This document shows positions 1 through 6,951 of a stretch of DNA of 41,284 bases, piece after piece. The position numbers were made by a program, and so were the translations under genes. The notes under the pieces were generated by a model. It was not told where the DNA came from. It worked only from the letters and a program-made list of their open reading frames with translations, and searched no databases. Each line of letters starts with the position of its first letter. The first letter of the stretch is position 1. Origin of the DNA: Lachnospiraceae bacterium (lineage in GTDB: Bacteria; Bacillota; Clostridia; Lachnospirales; Lachnospiraceae); contig VSNO01000014.1 in NCBI GenBank assembly GCA_009774375.1, positions 1 to 41,284 of the forward strand, in the 5' to 3' direction.

Positions 1-437
1 ACCCCAAATGCCGAACTGATGCTGTACTTCACAAAATTGATCTTCAGCACGCCCGCCGGAAGAGAGATCAGCGTGCGCACCATCGGGATCAGCTTGCTCA
101 CAAAGATCCCGAAACATCCCTTCCTGCGGATCATCTCAAAGTTTCGCTCGATGGCGCCGCGCTGCTTTGGAAACCGGTGCAGATACTTTTCCAGCAGCAG
201 ATTCCCGCCCGTATATCCCAGAAAATAAAGGATCCAGCTGCCCGCCACGCCCGCCGCGAGCGTGATGACCATCACCCAGAAAAAATTGATATTTCCCCTT
301 GCTGCCCAGATCCCGGAAAGCGGCATGATCACACCCGCCGGAAACCCCGGAAGGTTCATATACTCCAATAATACAATGATAAAAATGGCGATCGCACCAT
401 ATTGGGTAAAATAGGAAGTAATGACTTCAAGACTCAT
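1..437 (-). CDS. DedA-family membrane protein (partial, cut by left edge)
   Basis: The first 145 codons of a gene reading leftwards off the window. The product starts MSLEVITSYF and has a hydrophobic N-terminal segment, then EYMNLPGFPAGV and later FVSKLIPMVRTLISLPAG, which is the F..(K/R)..P..R..hs.paG pattern of DedA/SNARE-associated inner-membrane proteins. Family members (roughly 200 residues) are integral membrane proteins; some act as lipid scramblases or support proton-motive-force and envelope homeostasis, but no precise role can be read here. The start is ATG at 437. The only ribosome-binding-like sequence, AAGAAGGTG, lies in the right arm of the upstream hairpin at 447-505. It follows glgB on the same strand. 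Confidence 0.85.
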   Translation of the reverse strand, partial: MSLEVITSYFTQYGAIAIFIIVLLEYMNLPGFPAGVIMPLSGIWAARGNINFFWVMVITLAAGVAGSWILYFLGYTGGNLLLEKYLHRFPKQRGAIERNFEMIRRKGCFGIFVSKLIPMVRTLISLPAGVLKINFVKYSISSAFG

Positions 438-505
438 AAAACAAAAACACCTTCTTTTTCTTTTGATAGACACAGTCTACCAGTCAAAACGAAAAAAGAA
501 GGTGT
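437..505 (-). terminator. Hairpin with U-tract between glgB and dedA-like gene
   Basis: On the minus strand an imperfect stem pairs 447-466 with about 484-505 (ACACCTTCTTTTTC and TTTTGA against their complements, with one or two bulged bases). A small TAGAC/GTCTA hairpin sits in the loop. The stem is followed by TTTTTGTTTT directly before the ATG at 437. This has the form of an intrinsic terminator for glgB. The downstream arm also contains AAGAAGGTG, the only apparent ribosome-binding site of the next gene, so it may instead work as an attenuator. Confidence 0.65.
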
Positions 506-543
506 ATGAAATCGAAAGTTTTTCTTAAGATTCTTTTATAAAA

Positions 544-2451
544 TCAGAACTCAAATATTGCCGCTGTCAGTGGCGGAAGCGAAAATGTGATATACTGTTC
601 CCTGGTATCGCACAATCCCTTCTTCGCCTTCAGAACCTTGGGTATCTTGTTCCCGTTTCCGCCGAATTTCTCGTCGTCGGAGTTGAGAAGCAGTTTATAC
701 TGCGTATTCATCGGAACGCCGACCCTGTACTTCGGATACTCGACGGGTGTCATATTGATGACAAAGAGCATGTGCTGTTTTCCGCTCTCATTTCTCCTGA
801 CAAAGCTGTAGATACTGCGCTCCGTATCGTCCGCATTCATCCACTCAAATCCAAGCCAGTCATTGTCGATCTCATAGAGGCACGGACTCTTTTTATAAAG
901 ATTCAGCAGTTCGCTCATGTAATCATGCATGCCCTTGTTAAACGGCTCCTGAAGCAGGAACCAGTCAAGCTCTCTCGCCTCACTCCACTCGCGCTCCTGT
1001 CCGAACTCCTGTCCCATGAACAGCAGCTTCTTGCCCTCATGGCCAAACATAAATGTGTAGAGGTTCCTCAGATTCGCATACTTGTCGATCTCATAGCCCG
1101 GCATTTTGTTTACCATGGAGCACTTCAAATGCACCACCTCGTCATGGGAGAGCGGCAGGATATAATTCTCTGCACTGTTGTAGCTCATCGCAAAGGTAAG
1201 TTTGTAGTGATTGTCCTTGCGGAAATACGGATCGAGCTTCATATACTCACAATAATCATGCATCCATCCCATATTCCACTTGAAGGAGAATCCGAGTCCG
1301 TCATCCTCCGGCGCTGCCGTCACTTTCGGCCATGCTGTCGATTCCTCAGCGATCGTCAGAACACCTGGATGTGCTCCGTGGACTACAGAATTCAAATGCT
1401 TGAAGAACTCGATCGCATCGAGGTTTTCGTGCCCGCCGTATTTGTTCGGAACCCACTGCCCAGCCTGCTTGCCATAGTCAAGATAGAGCATCGATGCCAC
1501 CGCATCCACCCTGAGTCCGTCGATATGGAACTCCCTGATCCAGAATAAGGCATTGGCGATCAGGAAATTTCGGATCTCATTTTTGCTGTAATTAAAGATC
1601 TTTGTGCCCCAGTCCGGATGCTCTCCGAGTCTCTTGTCCGGGTGCTCATACAGGCATGTGCCGTCGAACTCTGCAAGGCCGTGCGCATCTCTCGGAAAAT
1701 GTGCCGGAACCCAGTCAAGAATGACGCCGATGTCATTTTTGTGCAGCAGGTCTATGAGATACCTGAAGTCATCCGGTGTACCGTACCTCGATGTCGGCGC
1801 ATAGTACCCCGTCACCTGGTATCCCCATGAACCGTCAAACGGAAACTCCGCAATGCCCATCAGTTCGATATGTGTATAGGGCATTTCCTTAAAATATTCA
1901 ACGATCCTGTCCGCAAACTCGCGGTAGTTGTAGAATCCGTCCTCTGTTCCGTCCGGATGCTTCATCCAGGATCCGATATGGCACTCGTAGATCGACATTG
2001 GTTCCTTGTTCATGTCCTTCTTGTCGCGCTCCGCGATCCACTTTTTATCTGTCCACTTGAAATGATCGAGATCATATATCCTGGACGCCGTACCTGGACG
2101 CATCTCCGCGTAATTTGCGAACGGATCGGCCTTGTAGAGCCGCCTGCCATCGGGAAGCACCAGCATGTACTTGTACATCTGTCCTTCCTTGACGTCCTTG
2201 ATGAACGTGGCAAAGATCCCACCCTCGCCAAGGCGTTCCATTGGAGCGGCGCCCTCGTCCCAGCCATTAAATTCCCCGATGACATAGACTTCTTTTGCAT
2301 TTGGCGCCCACACTGCAAAGAAAACGCCATCCTCCTTGCCTTTTTTGCAGAAATGCGAGCCTAACTTTTTGTATATCTCATAATGTGTTCCCTGTCCGAA
2401 TACGTACTGGTCTGCATCAGAGATAAATACGGTTGTGTCAGTGTTGTTCAT
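544..2451 (-). CDS. glgB: 1,4-alpha-glucan (glycogen) branching enzyme
   Basis: 635 residues, the usual length for bacterial GlgB. It makes alpha-1,6 branches in glycogen by cutting and transferring short alpha-1,4 chains in the cytoplasm. The N-terminus has a CBM48-like module (VFFAVWAPNAKEVYVIGEFNGWD) followed by a GH13 barrel: DWVPAHFP, GLRVDAVASMLYLDY with the nucleophile Asp near residue 316, LTIAEES with the acid/base Glu near 368, and LPLSHDEVVH near 435. A C-terminal beta domain follows. The ATG at 2451 has a GGAGG site just upstream. The gene lies 19 bp behind the 1411-residue protein gene and is probably co-transcribed with it. Confidence 0.96.
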   Translation of the reverse strand: MNNTDTTVFISDADQYVFGQGTHYEIYKKLGSHFCKKGKEDGVFFAVWAPNAKEVYVIGEFNGWDEGAAPMERLGEGGIFATFIKDVKEGQMYKYMLVLPDGRRLYKADPFANYAEMRPGTASRIYDLDHFKWTDKKWIAERDKKDMNKEPMSIYECHIGSWMKHPDGTEDGFYNYREFADRIVEYFKEMPYTHIELMGIAEFPFDGSWGYQVTGYYAPTSRYGTPDDFRYLIDLLHKNDIGVILDWVPAHFPRDAHGLAEFDGTCLYEHPDKRLGEHPDWGTKIFNYSKNEIRNFLIANALFWIREFHIDGLRVDAVASMLYLDYGKQAGQWVPNKYGGHENLDAIEFFKHLNSVVHGAHPGVLTIAEESTAWPKVTAAPEDDGLGFSFKWNMGWMHDYCEYMKLDPYFRKDNHYKLTFAMSYNSAENYILPLSHDEVVHLKCSMVNKMPGYEIDKYANLRNLYTFMFGHEGKKLLFMGQEFGQEREWSEARELDWFLLQEPFNKGMHDYMSELLNLYKKSPCLYEIDNDWLGFEWMNADDTERSIYSFVRRNESGKQHMLFVINMTPVEYPKYRVGVPMNTQYKLLLNSDDEKFGGNGNKIPKVLKAKKGLCDTREQYITFSLPPLTAAIFEF

Positions 2452-2470
2452 AAAAATCCTCCATTCTTAA

Positions 2471-5400
2471 TTACATAAAGTCCCTTTCCTTTAGAACTAT
2501 CATGTCCTCGTTGTCATACCTTCGCGCAAAAAGTACATCAACAAAGTTTTTGATCTTTGATTTTTTGGATTTCCAGATCGCCTCATCTATAATGTCGCGC
2601 ACCTCGTCCTTTGTCACCACATGATTGCCGCTCTGCATGTTCGCGATCCTGGTGTAGAGGGCGAGTGTTCCTAACTCATCAATGGAATATTCCAACGCCA
2701 AGGCATAGTTTTTGGCGTAGGCAACGAGTGCGTTGTTGTCCATCTCCATCAGATCGATCCTGATGTTAAAGTAATCCACGATCATTGCCTGCTTTCCCAA
2801 AAGCTTTGTAATCTCTTTTTTTGTATCCTCCATGATGACCACGATTCCAAGAGTGTCCTGATTGAGGTTTATCGCCAGTTCGTACAGCTTCTCCTCGCTC
2901 ATGCCATTTGCTTTCTCTATTATAATACCACCATTATTCAATTTCTCAAAGACATCTTTGATATTTCTCTGATTGATTTTTTCCCCGGTGATCTTTGCAA
3001 GCTTGCCCGAGAAGCTCTCATCCGACGCCTGATACTCTTTGATAAGGTTTTTTGCCATCCGCACCGTGTCAAGTCCGGCATCGCCCGTGATGATCACATT
3101 TCCTGTATATGCCGCGAGCGTCATATTTTCAAGTGCATAGATGATCTGCTTCTTGATCTTCCTGGTAACTGCAAAATTCTCAAACAGCGTCTGCTCTTCC
3201 GGTGTAAAGTCGCGTATCTCCTCGCGTCTGGCGCCGCTTGCCTCCTTCTTTGTCGTGGCGACGATCTTCTCGGAGAGTGAACTGAGATCCGCAGTGTTCA
3301 TCTTGATCTCCTGCGTCTTCAACGCATCCTCTTTCGCCATCTCCGCGATACTCTCCGCGTCCTCGGGATCAAGATCCCTCTCGTTGTACTCATAATGCTG
3401 CCTGCGTTCTATATGGCGTGGGCTGCGCGCTTCCTCAGGAGACTCGCTGTAGGCATCCTCGAGATCATCGTACATATCATCATAGGACGTATCTGTATAC
3501 TTTGCGCTGTCCTCCCTATAGACTTCGCCTTCTTCTGCATAACCCCCGCCGGTGTACGCACCCGCTTCCTCAGTGTTGAGTTCCTGAGTGTACGCACCCG
3601 CCTCCCCGGCGTAAGCATCATCCGTGTACGCACTGTCATCCGGCGTACGGATCTCCTCGGTGTACTCACCTGCTTCTCCCGCATATGCTGTATCGGTGTA
3701 GCCGCTGTCTTCTTCTGCATACGCTTCATCCGTGTAGCCGCCTTCTTCTGCATACACTTCATCAGTATAGCCGCTGTCCTCTTCTGCGTATGCTTCCTCC
3801 GCGCAGCCTTCCTCTTCTGCATACGCACTGGCATTTTCCGGATCGATCTCCCCAGTATAGTCACCTGCACTCTCCGCATACACTTCCCCAGTGTACGCGC
3901 CGCTCTCCGCCGGAAGCAATTGTTGCGTGTCCCCGCCCGCTCTCTCTGCATCTGCCTCTTTTATACGCATTTTCGGGGTATCCATTCCTGTATCTTCGGG
4001 ATCCCCGGCAGGTTCTTCCGCATGTTCAATGCCATCCTGCGCATACGTTTCGTCCGTGAATCCGCCCGTCTGCTCTGTATATGTTTCACCAGGGTACTCT
4101 GCAGGACTTTCCGCATAGGCTTCATCAGGGTATTCCGCAGGTCTTTCCGCATCAGCATCCTCTGTGTACGGCGTGTTCCCTGCATCGTGGTCTTCATCGT
4201 CCTTTGCGCCGGTCCTCGGCGCATATACACCCTCCTCTGCCGTCGCAGGATCCGCTCCGGCTTCATATATCCCGGATCTGTGCGGAACCGTTGCCGGTTT
4301 CTGCGATCTTGCTCCCTGCCTGCGGTCTGTCACATATGCGACATCAAAATCATCCTCCGATTCCGGCTGCTGAGGGATATCGCCTGTGACATCCGCATCC
4401 AGGAAACCGTCGCTCCCTCTCCTGACCGGATTTCCCTGCGCAGGAGCGCTGCTGTCCTGCTGCTTCTTCTCCGCTTCCTCCTCCTCGCGCGCAAGCTCTC
4501 CCAATATCCCGCTCTTGATCGAATTGTCAAAATTGGCAAAGATCTTCCCGGTCTGGGTCAGCACGCGCTTCTTGATCTCCTGCTGATTTTTTTTGGCATT
4601 ATCCTGCTTCATGCGCTCCCATTTGACCAGCACCTCGTCAAGCTTCATCGGTCCGGACGCCTGATCCTGTGATGCATCCTCAGTCTCGCCGGTGTCCATG
4701 ATGCTCTGCTCGTGATAGACATTCTCATCATTAAACTCCATCCGGCTGTGCTCATCATCCACTGACTGCTCTGTCGTGTCACGCAGTTCCTCCATGTCTG
4801 ATTCTGATCTGATCGACCGTGCGTCCCCGCCCGGAACCAGAACCTTTTTGATCGCCCCTGTGTGCGGCTCAGGCACTTTTTCTGACACGCCTGTCACCAT
4901 CTGCGCGACATTGACCCTGCCTGTCGTATGCACCTGTGAACCGGCAGATCCGTCCGGTTTTGTCTTTGCCGCACCGAGTCCGGATGTCCCTGCGAATATC
5001 CGCGTGTCTCCCATGGAGCTGACAATATCCGAACCAGAGTTGTATTTCTCCCTATCCTCGGCAAATACATCGTCATTGTCATCCGGAAACAGTTCTTTCA
5101 TGCTCTCGGCAACCACCTTCTGGAGGTTGATCGTATTGTACTGGCTCATATCACCGGAATTTGCCGCAGGCGCAGCCGTATTCTCCACCAGCCGGAGCCC
5201 GTTGTGGTATTTCCCCGGTGCGCTGTTCTGATCCGCATAACCGCGGTTCTGGACATCCTCCCCCTGCCGGGCGGCGCTGTCATCATACATCTCAGGGCTG
5301 ATCAGATTGCCATTTTCATCGTAGGTCTGCTCGACATAAAATTCACTCGTGTAACCGTTATCCTGATATGTATCATCGACGTAACTCAGATTTCCATACC

Positions 5401-6706
5401 CGTCATCGACAAAATTGTTCGGCGCGGACTGGCCATAGCCGTTCTCCACATACTGCGCATCACCATAATCCTGCTGGCTGTAATCCTCTCCGGCATACTG
5501 GCCGCCGCCATAATCCTGCTGGCTGTAGTCCTCTCCGGCATACTGGCCGTCACCATAATCCTGCTGGCTGTAGTCCTCTCCGGCATACTGGCCATTGGAA
5601 TAACCTTCCTGTCCATAACCGCCTTCGTAGGTACCCCCGTCATAATCCTGTTGGTCATAACCGCTTTCCCCGTAGTCCTGTCCGCTGTAGTCTGCAGGCG
5701 CATAACCCTGTTCAACATAATTCTCACCGGTGTCGTTCTGTTGACCATAGCCTGTGGTGTCATAACCCTGTCCCCCGTAAACTGCAGGATCATAATTCTG
5801 TTCTCCGTAACCCGCAGTGTCATAACCCTGTTCCCCGTAAACTGCGGGATCATACTCCTGTTGTCCATAGCCTGCAGACGCCTGATCCTGTCCGCCATAT
5901 CCTCCTGAACCATAGTCCTGTCCGCCATATTCCTCGGCAGGATAATCCTGTCCGCCGTACTCCTCGGCGGAATATCCCTGTCCAGCATATTCCCCGGCAG
6001 GATAGTCCTGTCCGCTGTACTCCTCGGCAGGATAATCCTGTCCGCTGTACTCACCGGTATCATAATTTCCGTTGCTGTAATTTCGCCCGGCATTTCCCAG
6101 CATGATCTCATAATTCTGCTGCTGCATCGGCGTGAGCGGCACATGTTTCGCTTTCAGCTCCATCGCCTTCATCACATACGGTCCGTCCCCAAACCAGAGT
6201 ATGATGTCATCACACTCCTCCACACACTTGGTTGACAGGCCGACCCTGTGATACAGATACGCCAGCTCATACGCCCACTCTTCCTGGTAATCTTTCTTTT
6301 TTAATTCCTCGAGGATCTCGATCCGCTCCTCAAGGCTCGCCTCCTGCGCTTCCAGAATGCGGTAACGGAGCGTATAGACACCGTTATCTTTGGGTGCCAG
6401 CTTCGCAAATCGCTTATAATACTCGATCGCTGCCACTACATCGTCTAATTCAATTGATAACTCACATAGGGAATACACAACCGAACGGTTTGTAGGATAA
6501 CGCTCGTAAGCCAGCATAAGCATTTCCCTGCTGTCTTCGTTTCGTCTGCTGATTCTATATAATGCCGCTATCTTGAGGAGCATCGCCGCACTTTTGACGC
6601 GCCTCCAGTCGATCGTGTCTGCGATCTTGACGGCATCTGCATATTTTTCCTTGTCGATTAATTTTGAAATTTCCTCTGATCGAACCTTATACTCGTACTT
6701 ATCCAA
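2471..6706 (-). CDS. Large TPR / low-complexity / degenerate AAA+-like protein, function unknown
   Basis: 1411 residues. Residues 1-200 are helical and TPR-like (repeated A..Y...P.n pattern, e.g. AIEYYKRFAKLAPKDNGVY). About 208-435 is a Tyr/Gly/Gln/Asp-rich repeat region (YGGQDY, YSQQDYG units). A polar linker with charged segments follows. About 845-1085 is an acidic repeat region (AYAEEDSGYTDE). From about 1170 to the end is a compact domain laid out like an AAA+ ATPase, with helices, VIITGDAGLDTVRMAKNL where the P-loop should be, GGIIIEKANG at the Walker B position, and a helical lid. The P-loop has no Lys and Walker B no Asp-Glu, so ATP hydrolysis is unlikely. There is no signal peptide or clear membrane segment, so it is probably cytoplasmic. 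The start is TTG at 6706, 7 nt after AGAGGTGA. I do not recognise a named family; the glgB linkage suggests glycogen metabolism or storage as inference only. Confidence 0.85.
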   Translation of the reverse strand: MDKYEYKVRSEEISKLIDKEKYADAVKIADTIDWRRVKSAAMLLKIAALYRISRRNEDSREMLMLAYERYPTNRSVVYSLCELSIELDDVVAAIEYYKRFAKLAPKDNGVYTLRYRILEAQEASLEERIEILEELKKKDYQEEWAYELAYLYHRVGLSTKCVEECDDIILWFGDGPYVMKAMELKAKHVPLTPMQQQNYEIMLGNAGRNYSNGNYDTGEYSGQDYPAEEYSGQDYPAGEYAGQGYSAEEYGGQDYPAEEYGGQDYGSGGYGGQDQASAGYGQQEYDPAVYGEQGYDTAGYGEQNYDPAVYGGQGYDTTGYGQQNDTGENYVEQGYAPADYSGQDYGESGYDQQDYDGGTYEGGYGQEGYSNGQYAGEDYSQQDYGDGQYAGEDYSQQDYGGGQYAGEDYSQQDYGDAQYVENGYGQSAPNNFVDDGYGNLSYVDDTYQDNGYTSEFYVEQTYDENGNLISPEMYDDSAARQGEDVQNRGYADQNSAPGKYHNGLRLVENTAAPAANSGDMSQYNTINLQKVVAESMKELFPDDNDDVFAEDREKYNSGSDIVSSMGDTRIFAGTSGLGAAKTKPDGSAGSQVHTTGRVNVAQMVTGVSEKVPEPHTGAIKKVLVPGGDARSIRSESDMEELRDTTEQSVDDEHSRMEFNDENVYHEQSIMDTGETEDASQDQASGPMKLDEVLVKWERMKQDNAKKNQQEIKKRVLTQTGKIFANFDNSIKSGILGELAREEEEAEKKQQDSSAPAQGNPVRRGSDGFLDADVTGDIPQQPESEDDFDVAYVTDRRQGARSQKPATVPHRSGIYEAGADPATAEEGVYAPRTGAKDDEDHDAGNTPYTEDADAERPAEYPDEAYAESPAEYPGETYTEQTGGFTDETYAQDGIEHAEEPAGDPEDTGMDTPKMRIKEADAERAGGDTQQLLPAESGAYTGEVYAESAGDYTGEIDPENASAYAEEEGCAEEAYAEEDSGYTDEVYAEEGGYTDEAYAEEDSGYTDTAYAGEAGEYTEEIRTPDDSAYTDDAYAGEAGAYTQELNTEEAGAYTGGGYAEEGEVYREDSAKYTDTSYDDMYDDLEDAYSESPEEARSPRHIERRQHYEYNERDLDPEDAESIAEMAKEDALKTQEIKMNTADLSSLSEKIVATTKKEASGARREEIRDFTPEEQTLFENFAVTRKIKKQIIYALENMTLAAYTGNVIITGDAGLDTVRMAKNLIKEYQASDESFSGKLAKITGEKINQRNIKDVFEKLNNGGIIIEKANGMSEEKLYELAINLNQDTLGIVVIMEDTKKEITKLLGKQAMIVDYFNIRIDLMEMDNNALVAYAKNYALALEYSIDELGTLALYTRIANMQSGNHVVTKDEVRDIIDEAIWKSKKSKIKNFVDVLFARRYDNEDMIVLKERDFM
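3450..4172 (-). repeat. Acidic Tyr-rich coding repeats (second repeat block)
   Basis: Inside the 1411-residue protein, about residues 845-1085. It contains degenerate units of roughly 11-13 residues built on YAEE, GYTDE, YAGEAG and AYTGE. The units are strongly acidic with regularly spaced Tyr. The DNA shows matching direct repeats, for example TCTTCTGCATACG and its variants. Confidence 0.8.
5400..6083 (-). repeat. Tyr/Gln/Gly/Asp-rich coding repeats (first repeat block)
   Basis: Inside the 1411-residue protein, about residues 208-435. It contains units of 7-15 residues such as YGGQDYPAEE, YGEQGYDTAG and YAGEDYSQQDYG. At the DNA level there are near-identical direct repeats at 5470-5590 (three copies of a ~57-bp unit) and shorter repeats at 5870-6060. 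The composition resembles low-complexity domains that form condensates in eukaryotic RNA-binding proteins. Confidence 0.85.
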
Positions 6707-6804
6707 GTCTTATCACCTCTGACGCTGATGACACCTAACATTTTATCTGAACGTAAAAAATACCTCAATGCAGTCCTTTTGAGTCAAAAGCGTGTAATTT
6801 CCCT

Positions 6805-6835
6805 GGGGAAATCTGTCAAAAGCGACAGTTTCCCC
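6805..6835 (-). promoter_or_regulatory. 5'-UTR hairpin at transcript start of the TPR/glgB unit
   Basis: On the minus strand GGGGAAA-CTGTC pairs with GACAG-A-TTTCCCC: 12 base pairs with one bulged A and a 6-nt loop. It begins a few bases after the predicted transcription start and about 100 nt before the TTG start codon. There is no U-tract, so it is not an obvious terminator. A transcript-stabilising or regulatory role is possible. Confidence 0.55.
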
Positions 6836-6847
6836 ACTCTAAAAGTC

Positions 6848-6876
6848 AGTTTAGCATACCACCCTGTCCCTGTCAA
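6848..6876 (-). promoter_or_regulatory. Sigma-A promoter of the TPR protein-glgB unit
   Basis: Reading the minus strand, TTGACA (6876-6871) is followed by 17 bp and TAAACT (6853-6848), with TGC just before the -10 (extended -10). This predicts transcription starting near 6841 and a 5'-UTR of about 135 nt before the TTG at 6706. Confidence 0.75.
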
Positions 6877-6951
6877 CGCAAATCTCTCTTTTACGCTTTC
6901 TCCATTTTTTCGATCACACAGCTATGAGGCTTATCAAAAGGACACTTTGCC

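Noticed and set aside
3395..4672. 425-codon open frame on the plus strand
   Set aside because: It lies antisense to the repeat-rich part of the 1411-residue gene. The open frame is produced by the coding repeats on the other strand, has no ribosome-binding site and reads as low-complexity Arg/Cys/Ile text.
5470..6060. Regular repeats that could be taken for a CRISPR array
   Set aside because: The units are of unequal length, remain in frame inside a coding region and encode Tyr/Gln/Gly repeats. There are no spacers of constant size and no cas genes.
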